Source: Juglans regia
Taxonomy: Eukaryota > Streptophyta > Magnoliopsida > Fagales > Juglandaceae
DNA length: 64,000 bases
Direction: 5' to 3'
Assembly: GCF_001411555.2 (NCBI RefSeq)
Contig: NC_049916.1
Coordinates: 28,042,558 to 28,106,557, forward strand
Of the stretch, positions 23,382 to 35,100 are shown in pieces. A program made the position numbers and the translations under genes. The notes under the pieces are model-generated. The model was given only the letters and a program-made list of their open reading frames with translations, was not told the origin of the DNA and searched no databases. Every line of letters begins with the position of its first letter. Within the stretch, counting starts at the first letter, position 1.

Positions 23382-24063
23382 TAGGGGTGTAAACTTAAAC
23401 CGGAAAACCGGTTCGGACTGGATTGGACAAAACCGGTCCAGTCCGGAACCAATTTTTAAAATGTAAAAACCGGCCGGTTCCGGTTTTGGGATTTTTGGAC
23501 CGGACCGAACATGACCTATTGATTAAAAAAAAATAAAAAATAAAATTTTTATATATAAGTTTTATACAAAATATATTAAATATTAATATAAATAAGTTTT
23601 ATATATAATGTATAATTATAAATTTATACATTAAATGTCAATTTATAATTTCATATGTATATACATACATATATATGAAATAATTTCATATTATAATTTA
23701 TAAATTATTACATTAAATGTTAATGCTAATATATAAGTTTATAAATAATACTAATAGTCTAATATAGACTATAGATTATAATTATACTTATAATTAATAC
23801 TAAAAGTTTTTACTAAAAGATTATAACTAATACTAATACTTATAATTAATACTAAAAGTTTTTTTTTTTATAAACAAATTTTTAATAACAAATTGTGAAA
23901 TTTACATTTTAAAAAAATCGAAAAACTGGACCGGAAACTGGAAGTACCAGTTTAGGAGGGTAATCGGTGTGTAATCGGTTTTGAAAAATACAAAACCGGT
24001 ACATATCGGTTCAGTTTTAGATTTTGTCTAAAACCGGATCGGACCGGATTGGTTACACCCCTA
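23382..24063. mobile_element. hAT-like MITE with CCGGTCCGG-rich ends, copy 1
   Basis: The ends are TAGGGGTGTAAAC and GGTTACACCCCTA. The flanks are TTTGTGCG (23374-23381) and TTAGTACG (24064-24071), equal at 6 of 8 bases. Both subterminal regions are dense in CCGG, CCGGTCCGG and AAACCGG units, and the middle 450 bp is AT-rich. A second copy in the opposite orientation is at 48459-49197. Confidence 0.82.
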
Positions 24064-24388
24064 TTAGTACGTGAATTGGTGCGTGAACTCGCTTACAATA
24101 AGACTTTTCTACTTAAAATTTTTTTTTTGTATTTTGATTTAATTATTTAATCCTTAATTTGGATTTGAAATGGAATATCTTATTTTGTGTCTAAGAAATA
24201 TGTTGAGTTTCTATCCCTAAAGAAATTTATTTATGAACTGAGACAGTCTGATTCTTTTTTTTTTTTAAGCCGAAACTCTTGTTTCAGCTTTATGGCGCTA
24301 CGCCAAAATCTCTGTAGAAATTTCTAAGGAAAACGAAAATGCTCAGAGTAGTGTCTCAGTTGCAACAAGCACAAAGTGAAAAACTAAA

Positions 24389-25855
24389 CTAGTTGTTCTC
24401 GGTAGCTTCACCAGCAATGGCATGCGAGCTCAGATCTTCAATCAAGGCATTCAAATCAGAGTAAGAGGATCCTCCTCCTTCAGCAGAGCTCTTTGCCATC
24501 TTCATAAGCTCTCTTGCTCTGCTTCTCATTTCCTCTGCTTCTTCCCCAACCATTACTCGAATTAACGCCTTCTCTATGGCTTCCTTCCCAATGCTGTCGC
24601 CCAAAAATCTGACCCATTGTTGAGCACCAACACCAACTCCAATTTTCAGGATCTGGGTGACCAACTTCTCATTGTAGAATTGCTCAGCAGACACCGGCCA
24701 TGTTACCATGGGCACCCCTGCAACCACTCCTTCCAACGTGGAGTTCCACCCACAATGAGTCACAAATCCACCAACTGCTTCGTGATCTAGAATCAACAGT
24801 TGGGGTGCCCACCCTCTTATGATTAGACCCTTTCCTTCTACTCTTTTCTCAAACTCTTCGGGCAGCCACTCGTCTTTTGTTCCTTGAGTTTTTTCTCTCT
24901 TCACAACCCAAATGAACTGCTGCTGAGAAGCCTCAAGACCCATTGCAATCTCCATGAGCTGAGAATCATTGAAGTTAGCCATACTCCCAAAACATACGTA
25001 AACAACAGAATCGGGTTTCTTCGAATCAAGCCACTTCAAGCACTCATGGCCATGAACGGAAGCTTCCTTCCCCCTTCGTGCTTTATCCTCAGACTCCTTA
25101 TTGCATAATGAAACCGGGCCTATATGCCATGCCTTCCTTCCAAGGACCTTCTTGTAATAATCTGCATAAGCTGGCTCAAGATCGTAGAAGCTATTGAAAA
25201 CAGCCCCATCACTCGTTAGCTCCGCTTTTATGACTTGTCTAATCAACTTCCCGACATCGGTCTCGATGTCTTGTGTAACAAAATCTGGAAGTTGGTTTCT
25301 TGTCAACTTGATCTCGTCGGGGAAGTTGGGGAGGATGAACGGTTCTGAATCTGACGAAACTTTTTTGTAAGGCTCGTATAGCCTAAGACATTCTGAGGCG
25401 CATATAGAGAAAGAACTTGTGGCATGGAAAATAAGCCTCGGTATGCCAAATCTCCTAGCAACATCGGTGGTCCATGGGAACAGCGCGCTGGTTATAAGGC
25501 AATCAGGACAATAATCTTGAACAAGTTCTTCGAGAGGTTGCCTCAGCAAGGTTATGGCCTCCAGGAATTTCATCCGCAAATCAGGTGCAGTGGCTAAGTG
25601 GTAGCTCTCGCTTCCTTTGGGCAATCCAACCTGTTCAGCAGGGAACTCGATGATTAACATGTCCATTTTTAAACCCAGAATTTTGCTTTTTTCGACTGTT
25701 TTTAAGATCGAGGAGGCATTGAGAGGAGTAGTGATTATGGTTATTCTCAAACCTCGGGAAGCAAATAGCTTGGCCATGTCTATGGCCGGGATCATGTGGC
25801 CTGCGGCCATGTATGGGAAGATAAACAGGTGAAGCTGGCGCTTTTCACTCTCCAT
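24389..25855 (-). CDS. UDP-glycosyltransferase, UGT73 type (flavonoid 3-O-glucosyltransferase-7-like); catalytic Asp replaced
   Basis: A single exon of 488 codons, the usual UGT size; UGT73 genes are typically intronless. The N-terminal acceptor half has the GHMIP motif with the expected catalytic His20. The C-terminal half has a full 44-residue PSPG box at W349-Q392 with HCGWNS, and Gln at its last position, typical for UDP-glucose users. The family attaches sugar to small acceptors such as flavonoids, coumarins and phenolics in the cytosol. The acceptor here cannot be read from sequence. At the place of the Asp that pairs with the catalytic His (D124 in the neighbour at 26998), this protein has Ser123 (codon AGC, 25487-25489, in CLITSALFPW). 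Activity may be lost, reduced or changed. It is the downstream member of a three-gene tandem array. TATAAAG on the gene strand at about 25994-26001 is a possible TATA box. Confidence 0.9.
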   Translation of the reverse strand: MESEKRQLHLFIFPYMAAGHMIPAIDMAKLFASRGLRITIITTPLNASSILKTVEKSKILGLKMDMLIIEFPAEQVGLPKGSESYHLATAPDLRMKFLEAITLLRQPLEELVQDYCPDCLITSALFPWTTDVARRFGIPRLIFHATSSFSICASECLRLYEPYKKVSSDSEPFILPNFPDEIKLTRNQLPDFVTQDIETDVGKLIRQVIKAELTSDGAVFNSFYDLEPAYADYYKKVLGRKAWHIGPVSLCNKESEDKARRGKEASVHGHECLKWLDSKKPDSVVYVCFGSMANFNDSQLMEIAMGLEASQQQFIWVVKREKTQGTKDEWLPEEFEKRVEGKGLIIRGWAPQLLILDHEAVGGFVTHCGWNSTLEGVVAGVPMVTWPVSAEQFYNEKLVTQILKIGVGVGAQQWVRFLGDSIGKEAIEKALIRVMVGEEAEEMRSRARELMKMAKSSAEGGGSSYSDLNALIEDLSSHAIAGEATENN

Positions 25856-26518
25856 ACGGAGTTAGTAGAAAACTTTTTGTGGCAGAAGATAAGTACTGGT
25901 GACGAAGAAGAGCAAGAAGAAGAAAGAAAGCCCGGCTAACAGTAGCAAGGCATTGGATTTAGGATGATCGTTGCACCGTACTTAAATGGATGAGCTTTAT
26001 ACTCATCGTTCCATATACTTCAGCTCACATTTATTTTTATTTTATTTTATTTTATTCTTATTAAGTTCATTGAATTTTTTCAATAGAGTTTGCTTGGTGT
26101 GCACACCAAGGCGTCTGCTTTTCAGTCTTCCCTACTAATAATAATAATAATAATCATAAAAAAAACTCGGCCTTTGCTTTCACTGGTAACGTAACGCCCT
26201 GCGTCACACAGATAGTGCAGTTAAAGAATAGTTTGTCTTAAAAACTTGACATTTATGTTTCGTAGTGTCGTCTCCGAGAATCATAGCCGCAATATCGCTG
26301 TCACTGTGGATAGGTTCTACTTAAATCTATTTATAATTTTTTTTTATGAGAAGTGAGAGTATTTTTTTTATAAGATGTAAAATATGAGATAATGAATACT
26401 GATGAGAAAAAAATTTCGAAATTGTGTGCTTCATCTCTGTCAGAGTATGCGATAGTCTTCTTGTTCAACGATATGAGAAACGGGGAGGGGGGCGCTATTT
26501 CACTTTAGCCAAACATAA
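25856..26518. promoter_or_regulatory. Upstream region of the first UGT
   Basis: This holds the probable leader and core promoter (GTATAAAGC on the minus strand at about 25993-26002, some 140 bases from the start codon) and an AAT triplet run at about 26137-26153. The assignment is by position only. Confidence 0.4.
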
Positions 26519-26742
26519 GGCTGCGTTTGGTTTGTAAATTACTCTCAACTCATCTTAAATCATCATTACAACTTTTTCAAATTCCAACACAAAATATAAT
26601 AAACAATTCAATTTTTTCAAAACTCAAAATAATAATAATATTAAAAAATAATCTTTTATCAATATTTTATCATCTCAACTCAACTCAACTCAACTCAACT
26701 CAACTTACTTCAACATTCAAACTCACCTGATCAAACGGAGCA
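26519..26742. repeat. MITE-like repeat, family A, with inner (CAACT)n
   Basis: The best-preserved copy of the family. The ends are GCTGCGTTTGG and CAAACGGAGC, an imperfect inverted pair. A CTCAACTCAACTCAACTCAA pentamer run is at about 26678-26705. The core has ACAAAATATAATAAACAATT. It lies between two UGT genes. Confidence 0.65.
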
Positions 26743-26997
26743 TATCTACCCTTGGATTGGCATTTAATTCATGAGAATTTTGCAAATGGTTGAATTGTAG
26801 CATTACTAATGGAAGACTTCAGAGGCCACCGAAGTTTGAATGGAATTTCAACATCATCCACAAAACTGTCTAAGAAAGAAAGAAAAAAACATTCCTTTTC
26901 ACACTTGGATCAAGTTTTAAAGAAAGAAAGAAAGAGCCTTCCTTTTTCAATGCTTGCTCTTATCACGAGCTTGTTCCCAGATGTTTTGTTTATGGCA

Positions 26998-28446
26998 TCA
27001 AAGTCTGAGGGACTTCAATTCTTCAATTGAAGCATTCAAATCGGAGTAAGACGATCCACCTTCGTCAACGGCTATCCTCGCCATCTCCGCAAGTGCCTTT
27101 GCTCTTCTTCTCATTTCCTCTGCTTCTTCACCCACCATAATTTGCCTCACTGCCTTCTCTATTGCTTCCTTCTTTATGCTATCTCCCACCACTCTAATCC
27201 ATTGCTGAACACCAACAGCAACCCCTATTTTAAGTATCTGAGTCACCAACTTCTCATTGTAAAATTGCTCCGCCGAAACAGGCCACGTAACCATTGTCAC
27301 CCCAGCAGCCACTCCTTCCAACGTAGAATTCCACCCACAATGAGTCACAAATCCTCCAACTGCTTCATGATCGAGAATCAACACTTGGGGTGCCCAATCT
27401 CTTATAATTAGACCCTTATCTTGCATTCTCTTCTCAAATCCTTCGGGCAACCACTCTTCTTTCCCTCCACTGTTCATTCCTTTCTTCACAACCCAAATGA
27501 ACTGCTGACCTGAAGCTTCAAGACCCATTGCTATCTCCATTAATTGAGAATCACTGAAGTTTGCCACACTCCCAAAACATACATAAACAACGGAATTGGG
27601 TTGCCTTGAGTCAAGCCACTTCAAGCTTTCATGTTGATCGGTGAAGGCTTCCTTCGATCCTCTCAACGCTTTCTCTTCAGCGTCCTTATTGCATAGCGAT
27701 ACTGGTCCTATATGCCAGGCCTTTCTTCCAAGAACTTTCCTGTAATGATCAGCATAAGCCGTCTCAAGCTCATAGAAGCTATTCACAATAACCCCGAAAC
27801 TCTTCCGGTCGGCTTCTTTGAGTGCTTTAAAAAGCTTTCCAAATTCTGTTTCTACACTACTTGTGACAAAATCGGGTAGCTGCTTTTTTGTCAGCTTGAT
27901 CTCATCGGGAAGAGTAGGGATGACAAAAGGCTCTGAATCAGATGACACCTTCTTGTAAGGCTCATATGATATCACACTCTCTGAAGCACAGAGAGAGAAG
28001 AAACAGGTTCCGTGGAAGACAAGCCGGGGAATCCCACATCTACTAGCAACATCGTTAGACCAAGGAAAGAACAGGTCAGAGACGAGGCAATCGGGACGAT
28101 GTTTTTGGAGCAGTTGCTCAAGTGGTTGCTCAAGCATGTTGCTGGCCTTGATGAACTTCTGGCGCATCTCGGGCACAACCAAGTGAGCACTTTCGCATCC
28201 TTCGGGCAATCCTACCTCTTTAGCTGGGAATTTGATGGTAAGAACTCCAATTTCGATACCTAAACTCTTGATTTTGTCGATTGTCTTGGAGAAGAGTGGC
28301 ACGTTGAAAGGGGTGGTGACTATGGTTGCTTTCACACCTCGCGAAGCATATTGCCTGGCTATGTCTACTACTGGTATAGTATGACCTTGAGCCATAAATG
28401 GGAAGAAGAAAATATGAAGTGGACGATGGGTTTCAGTACTACCCAT
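26998..28446 (-). CDS. UDP-glycosyltransferase, UGT73 type (flavonoid 3-O-glucosyltransferase-7-like)
   Basis: A single exon of 482 codons, closely similar throughout to the neighbour at 24389-25855, so the pair arose by tandem duplication. It has GHTIP with His22, the conserved Asp124 in [10 protein letters not shown] (the expected His-Asp pair is intact), and a PSPG box at W351-Q394 with HCGWNS and a terminal Gln. One PSPG position differs from the usual: AGVTMVTWP has Thr where both neighbours have Pro. The predicted role is transfer of a sugar, probably glucose, to a phenolic or other small acceptor in the cytosol. Annotation as a flavonoid 3-O-glucosyltransferase-7-like enzyme rests on family resemblance recalled, not on a search. 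Its upstream DNA contains a tandem duplication (28631-29255). Confidence 0.92.
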   Translation of the reverse strand: MGSTETHRPLHIFFFPFMAQGHTIPVVDIARQYASRGVKATIVTTPFNVPLFSKTIDKIKSLGIEIGVLTIKFPAKEVGLPEGCESAHLVVPEMRQKFIKASNMLEQPLEQLLQKHRPDCLVSDLFFPWSNDVASRCGIPRLVFHGTCFFSLCASESVISYEPYKKVSSDSEPFVIPTLPDEIKLTKKQLPDFVTSSVETEFGKLFKALKEADRKSFGVIVNSFYELETAYADHYRKVLGRKAWHIGPVSLCNKDAEEKALRGSKEAFTDQHESLKWLDSRQPNSVVYVCFGSVANFSDSQLMEIAMGLEASGQQFIWVVKKGMNSGGKEEWLPEGFEKRMQDKGLIIRDWAPQVLILDHEAVGGFVTHCGWNSTLEGVAAGVTMVTWPVSAEQFYNEKLVTQILKIGVAVGVQQWIRVVGDSIKKEAIEKAVRQIMVGEEAEEMRRRAKALAEMARIAVDEGGSSYSDLNASIEELKSLRL

Positions 28447-28630
28447 GTTGCCTTTCTTGTAGATGACGCGTATTGATGATTCCTGATTAGAGAGAATTCA
28501 CTTGGGCTATAAATTTCTCATTGAGAGAGAAGGTATAAATAAAGTAGCTAGGTCCAAGAGGAAAATGAGAGGCAGGCAAAAAATCTAATAATTTTCTTTG
28601 CTAACATAAGCACTTGCGTCGGGGGAAAAG

Positions 28631-28896
28631 GAATCTTGCGCGGCACCCAGCCAGACTTTGTCATGATAGTCAAGGAAAATACGCTTACGTCAAAGTATTT
28701 AATGATATAATATATGGAGAAAGAGTACTGTGCCAGGCCTTGAAAGTCACTGTCGAGAGTATTTTGTGGATGAGCAGTATTACTTATAAATCTATATTTA
28801 TTTAAAAATATATCATTTTATTTTTTTATTTATAGGTGTAAGATTTATATCTAAAATTTTGGACAATAACTATTTGATCTTTTATAATAATAAATT
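28631..28896. repeat. Tandem duplication upstream of the second UGT, unit 1
   Basis: This starts GAATCTTGCGCGGCACCCAG and is matched by 28975-29255 over about 265 bp with few changes (for example AATACGCTTACGTC versus AATACGCTTACATC). It lies 185-450 bases upstream of the start codon at 28446, so it is in promoter territory. Both units keep a short open frame on the plus strand, but there is no sign it is a gene. Confidence 0.8.
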
Positions 28897-28974
28897 TATC
28901 TATTTGAAATTTATATTTAATATTACTCTTTATAATAATAAATGTTGTCGTCGTTTTATAATAATGAATCTTGC

Positions 28975-29255
28975 GCAGCACCCAGCCAGACTTTGTTACG
29001 ATAGTCAAGGAAAATACGCTTACATCAAAGTATTTAATGATATAATATATGGAGAAAGAGTACTGTGCCAGGCCTTGAAAGTCACTGTCGAGAGTGATTT
29101 TGTGGACGAGCAGTGATACTTAGTAATACTTATAAAGTTTGTATACCTATTTAAAAATATTTCATTTTATTTTTTTATTCATAGATGTACAAAGTGTAAG
29201 ATTTATATCTAAAATTTTGGACGATAACCATTTGATCTTTTATAATAATGAATTT
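28975..29255. repeat. Tandem duplication upstream of the second UGT, unit 2
   Basis: This starts GAATCTTGCGCAGCACCCAG. The unit spacing is about 344 bp. It ends just before the 3' end of the third UGT (29302), so the array fills the gap between the two genes. Confidence 0.8.
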
Positions 29256-29301
29256 CGAACGAGGGATCATCAGATATTTCGATCTCCAATCAAATCCTCT
29301 T

Positions 29302-30738
29302 TCAAAGTCTGACTTTTACGAGCTCCACAATTAAATCATCAGCATCCTTAAACGAAGATCCACCTTGTTCCACGGCTCTCTTGGCTTTCTCTGCAAGTTC
29401 CCCAGCTCGCAGTCTCATCTCCACTACTGCTTCACCACCACCCATCAATCTTTTCACTGCCTCCTCCACCTTCTCCCTCCCCACCAACGCCGCCTTCTCA
29501 ACATTAAACGACATCCACTCCAAGCTTCCGACTCGAACCCCAACCCCCAACACATCGGTTATCAGTTTCTCATTGTAGAACTGCTCCGCCGAGACAGGCC
29601 ATGTAATCATGGGCACTCCACAACTCACTCCCTCCAAGGTTGAGTTCCAGCCACAATGAGTCATGAATCCACCCACCGCAGCATGCTCCAATATCAATAA
29701 TTGCGGTGCCCACCCTCTTATTATCAATCCCCTGTTGGATTCCCTAATCCGCTCTTCGAATCCGCTGGGAAGCCAATTTTCTTCTCCTCCTCCTTCACCT
29801 TCTCCCCTCGATTTGGAGAAGATTTTCCCAACCACCCAAATGAATGGATGCTTGGAAGCCTCGAGACCATGAGCGATCTCAAGGAGCTGTTGAGGTGACA
29901 AGCGAGCCAAGCTCCCGAAACTGATATAAAGAACAGAGCCTGGTTCTTTATCAGCCAACCAACTCAAGCAGGTTTGATCGTCGATTGAGGCTTGTTTGCC
30001 TCTCTCAGCCTTATCTGCAACATTTCCATTGCATAAAGACACTGGTCCTATAACCCAAGCCTTCTTTCCCATCTGGTTCCTAAAGTACTCAACGTAAGCT
30101 GGCTCCAACTCGCAGAAACTATTAATCACTATCCCAAAGCTTTTCTCCTCGGTCTTAAACATCTTATCAAAAACACCAGATTTCTCTCTAGCAAAAGGCG
30201 GGAGCTGAGACCTCGTCAATTCAATCCGATCAGGAACACCCGGCACAACAAAAGGCTCATAGTCCGAACCCACCCTCTCGTGCGGCACATACCGTCGAAT
30301 ATTCTCTGTGACACAGCGAGAGAAGCACCCATTTCCTGTGAAGACAATCCTTCTAATCTGGAGTCCGTCGAAGAGATCAGCCGCCCAGCGGTGAAACCCG
30401 TCAAAGACAATGCAATCGGGTCGGTGTTCAAGTAGGAAGAGCCTGAGAGGCTCTCGGAGGACTGAAGTATCAGTGAAAGGGGTGGCGGACATGTCGATGT
30501 CCGGAGAAACGGCGTCGTCTGGCAATGGGAGGGAATGGATTGAGATTGAGCGGCCGGAATGTTGGTCGCGGAGGATGGAGTTTTGGAATTGGAGGACGTT
30601 GGTGGGTGTGGCTATGATGGTGGATTTAGCTCCATGGGATGCGAACACTCTGGCCGTGTCTATCATTGGGATCTGGTGGCCTCCGCCCACGAATGGGAAG
30701 AAGAACATTTCAACTCTACGAACTTGTTCCGAGTCCAT
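29302..30738 (-). CDS. UDP-glycosyltransferase, UGT73 type (abscisate-glucosyltransferase-like)
   Basis: A single exon of 478 codons. It is more distant from the other two array members: the N-terminal acceptor half differs strongly, with the motif FVGGGHQIP (His21). The conserved Asp113 (CIVFDGFHRW) is present. The PSPG box is W343-Q386 with HCGWNS and a terminal Gln. A Gly/Glu-rich insertion (about residues 308-321) lengthens the loop before the PSPG box. The N-terminal part resembles the group annotated as abscisate beta-glucosyltransferase-like and the soyasaponin sugar transferases of UGT73P type. I cannot separate these without a tree, so the acceptor is left open. It is the upstream member of the array and its start is the first ATG of the frame. 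Confidence 0.9.
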   Translation of the reverse strand: MDSEQVRRVEMFFFPFVGGGHQIPMIDTARVFASHGAKSTIIATPTNVLQFQNSILRDQHSGRSISIHSLPLPDDAVSPDIDMSATPFTDTSVLREPLRLFLLEHRPDCIVFDGFHRWAADLFDGLQIRRIVFTGNGCFSRCVTENIRRYVPHERVGSDYEPFVVPGVPDRIELTRSQLPPFAREKSGVFDKMFKTEEKSFGIVINSFCELEPAYVEYFRNQMGKKAWVIGPVSLCNGNVADKAERGKQASIDDQTCLSWLADKEPGSVLYISFGSLARLSPQQLLEIAHGLEASKHPFIWVVGKIFSKSRGEGEGGGEENWLPSGFEERIRESNRGLIIRGWAPQLLILEHAAVGGFMTHCGWNSTLEGVSCGVPMITWPVSAEQFYNEKLITDVLGVGVRVGSLEWMSFNVEKAALVGREKVEEAVKRLMGGGEAVVEMRLRAGELAEKAKRAVEQGGSSFKDADDLIVELVKVRL

Positions 30739-32110
30739 GATGCAGGAGGTGGAAGAGATTTGGACTGGACAGTAGGCAGCCCCTAGAATTTAAGGAACTG
30801 ACTGATGAATGTTTATGTGTTCCAGTTCTGTGGAAGAGATTTATAGAAGCATAGGTTTAGAACAATGCTAACGTCATGGATGACATAGCTTGAGATGATT
30901 TTCAAAAAACAAACTCCAGAGCTCTTTTTCCCGTGTCATCTATACGATTGGTTTCCATGGGAAAGTTTGGGGGACATCCCTATCGATAGACCATACGTAT
31001 GTTGATGGAGACATAATTAGATCGGAAAACCAATCCGATACGGCAATGCAGCCCACGGCAAAATCAGCCTCACTGCATTTAAATTTGTTGGGGGCCCAAA
31101 AGAGATGGGATCGTGCAACTGGTACCAAAAGTTTAGACCGTTCATTGTAATTTTTGTTTTTGTTTTTGCTTTATATATATATATATATATTTAAATATCT
31201 TTAATTTAAAAATACATCAATTCACTAATAAATACTTCTTTAACCACAAGCATTTTCCAAAGAAATGTGACATAAAACAAAAAAGATGGGACATAAACAG
31301 GGATTTGGCTTGCTAGAAGAGATGTTCGAGACTTTAAGAAGAAGGAAACCAAGACAGAGAGCATCAGAGTACTTGATGACCAGAGAGGTGAATAAGGATG
31401 AAGAGCTTGTAACAAATTCAATATTAGAATAAACTTGCACCCAAAACCCGTTGACGAGGCTGAATCATGTAAATATTATTGGATTTCCTTATTTCCTGCC
31501 ATTTATTTATTATTAAGGAAGGCATGAATGAACACTTCAAACACATTGTCATCAAGAACAATCGCGTGAGAGGAGATGATCATTCGACCATTGAGGGCCA
31601 ATGCATCAACAAAATCCATTGCTATACAAACTTCATACCCGTGCTCATGGAATCCAATTAAATTAACAGTCGTATTCGCAGGGGAGGGGAAGAAGGAACT
31701 TTAATCGGCTCCTGCAGATCAAATCTATACAAGGTGCAGCACATCCCAACAACGACAAGTACCAGCTCCTTTTCAGATGGCAGGCAAAAGTTTGATAATA
31801 CTTATGATAGAACGAAAAATGTCTTGACCTCTCTCTCTCTCTCTCCCCATGCAAACGCATAAAAGACAAGTTTCCACAAATATCCATACAAATATCATAT
31901 GCATGTAGAAAGGAAAATAAACATGAAAAATATAAGATACATGCAATTTTATAGACACTATAAGTATATTGTTTTCGTCAACTAACTTAACAAGTACAAT
32001 ATGCACAAACCGCACATAACCCTGAACTTAACAGAGCATTTTTGAAGACCCAGAAAAAAAGTGTATACATCCTGCAGGCTCAACGATTGCCAAAACTGAC
32101 AACACATTCC
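30739..32110. other. Intergenic between UGT array and SUD1, no gene recognised
   Basis: 30739-31140 is the 5' flank of the third UGT. A TATATATATATATATATAT run is at about 31170-31190. 31200-31660 has several short frames, none recognised. A CT run is at about 31829-31846. The last few hundred bases are the probable 3' UTR of SUD1. Confidence 0.4.
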
Positions 32111-35100
32111 TCATGCGTCATGTTGGTGAGCTCGCCTCAGCCGCAACCCCACATCGACTTCTTCGTCATGTGGAATTAAATCAGTGCCATGCAGATTAGA
32201 ATCTGGCATTTCAGAGGAAGTCCCGGCCTCAATTTGCTTCTCTCCAGTGTCTTCCCCAAAGTTATGAAGCCTACGGCCAATCAAATAGCGATCATCACGT
32301 ATGGAATTGTGAAGATTGGTGAACCAGACATGAAACCTCTTGGCACAGAAGAACAATAAGCTGATGCAGAGGCATCCCAGCCAGGCAAACCGGTAGACTG
32401 CAGAGTTTACTATTAACGGATACCCCAGCACAGGAAACACCCCTCTGGCTAAAACATAAGGTACACATAATGCTGTCAACAGCTTCATTATGATTGGGAA
32501 CACGATCTCACGCAACACCCAAAGGCCCTGCAGCCTAGAGAAGCCGTCTTCTCTCACTCTCTCAAATTTTATTCGCCAACTTTCATCTACCAGTGGCATC
32601 ATGTGATCCAACATAACCTGTTCAGAAACCACAACAAACTCGAGAAAATAAATGATAAGTCAACTGTAATAGAAGCAACCTAGTCTTAAAAGAGCTCAAT
32701 AACTACAATTTGTTCCTCATCTACACATGTAAAAGACTCACTTGTCCCCACAAATAAGTTTCTACAACAATTGTATTCCCCGTTATAATTTAGGGTGTTA
32801 AAAACCCCCCTTTACAAAACTCCCAACGTCCTCATCAGGGCCTACGTCTCAGTGCTCTAGCATCACTAATAACCCAGTAAATAGTTAAATTGACTTCATA
32901 ATTGCAACAGCAAATATATCCAGGACAATCCTAACAACTTGTTTATTTATTTGATGCCAACATAAATTGAATAGAATGTGATTTAACACTAACCAGTCTA
33001 GTCCAGATCTTAAGAAAGATGAGGCCCAATGCCCAATCCTGATACAGTAGGAAAACCGGGCTTTCATCCACAGGCACTCGCATTGGCACAATTACCAAAA
33101 GCTCAAATAGTAGCCCAATCAACACGGGGATAACAAAAATCTGGATCACAATAGTACGTGAGTCAAGGCATTTTGAAAACCTGGTATAGTTAAAAAACAA
33201 TAACTACGCATAACAAAAAGAAACCGACTTCTGCGAGAAATAACCATAATCAATTCTTACCCATATTGACAAAAGTGCAGAACTCTTAAAAACAATACCA
33301 CACCACTTGCAGATTCGGCTCAACAAAACTGTAGCCCTCTTAGTTCTAATATGCTCAATGGAGTATCTAGCACCAGCTACGGCAGTCCAAATTACATAGC
33401 TTCCAATGATGAAAGCATATAGATCTAATAATTATAGAACACCATATTAACATTCTCATCCAGAAGTATGAATAGGTAGAAAATAGATTCAGTCAGACCA
33501 TTTTACCATTACACTTGATGCCGTGAGTCATTGGGAGAAGAGGAATTGCGTTGAAAATAGCCCTTCCAAGTGAAACTGGCACAACTATCAAGGTAGAGTT
33601 GAAGATAAGTAGAGTCATCCAAGCCACCACCAACAATAGGACAATGCGGAGAACAAAGCCATACCTGCTAAAAGACAATAGGAGCAAATTTTATACGGTA
33701 GCCAGAGAAGTCTAGAACCAATAAACAAAAACGTCAAGCACAATCACATAGACGAGAAGTCTAGGTGGCATCTACATCAATCTGATTTGAAGTCACAAAT
33801 TAACAACAGTTTTACTCAACTCATAAAGTTGCAGTCAGAATGCAAACCTATAATGGCAGGTTAAGGCAGTAACATACAAACTAGGATAGAAAACAGTATT
33901 ATTAAAAAGGACAAAACTCGATAGCTAAGATTATTCGACAGTTCTTTCTTCCATTGAAGTAATTAGGATCTGCTAACGATTTTAAAACTGTGAACATCCA
34001 AAAACTTACTCTGAATCAGACTGGTCATCACCAATGTACTCTTCCGAAACATTTGAGTCCTCTGATGCAAGAATCACTGTGTTTGGATCATCAGCACCAG
34101 CAAGCACCACCAGGGCCCTATCCTGTACTCCTACTTGTACTGCCTGTAGTCTATCTTGCCTTCCTGGATACCCATTACCATTTTCCTGACCACCATTGTC
34201 CTCAGGTCTGGGCAATAAGAAATCTGTTAAGCCAAGTGCCCAGCCAACCGCTGTAAACCAGTACCTTAGAAGGGATTTAATTGTTGTCCGTAATTTAAAA
34301 TGCTCAATGGCAAATGGAATACAAATTTGAAAGAGAAGCATGTCAGCTGGAATTTCGGTAAATGGGTCAGACACCCTGCAAATAAAAAGATAAGATCCAT
34401 AAGTTAGCAAACAGAGGTGACATACCAACGTGGAAATAACATGGGTTAATCAATCAACAATAGTAGCCACAATAACATCAACCAACGTACGAAATATCAA
34501 GTGGGAAAACGGAGGGAGCCATTCTCATTGCAAGTTTAACCGGTAAGAACACCAGCATCACAATCAAACTTCCATAAACAGCAACTGATAACAGAACCCT
34601 GCGAGCATGCTTGTGCACAGGGTCATCAATCAAATCACGGAACGGATTGTAGTTTGGATCAGCAGGATCTCGAAGAAAGTACAGCACTCCATTACGCAAA
34701 ACCTGACAGTGCAAGAAAAGAGTCTTTCAGATCAAAACATAACAGGATAAGTGGTCCAGAAATGATAGAATCAATATGATACAATGGCAAAGAATAATAC
34801 CCCTCTGAGAAGGCTAACGAAAATGCTTATTTGCAGCATGTACACAATTCCTACAACCCAATGAACTAATGAGCTCGCTAAAGGAGAAGCTGATAAGAAT
34901 TGAACTCTTTGAGACATTGACTTCCCAAACATCCTTATCGTACAGACATCTAGCCACCATCCACACATCAAAGGGAACACCCCAAGTTCAATGACAAGAA
35001 GGAAAGCAACTTTTATCATAGTCATCAAATGCCTCATTGCTGCCAAAAACTGCCTGAAGAGAGATGGAATTGTCTCTGCTATAGAAGCAATACCATAGAA

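Noticed and set aside
23374..24071. Reading the CCGGTCCGG-rich DNA as a GC-rich coding exon
   Set aside because: Stops occur in every frame, and the ends and flanking repeats identify a MITE.
30410..30775. 121-codon frame on the plus strand
   Set aside because: It is the antisense shadow of the start of the third UGT.
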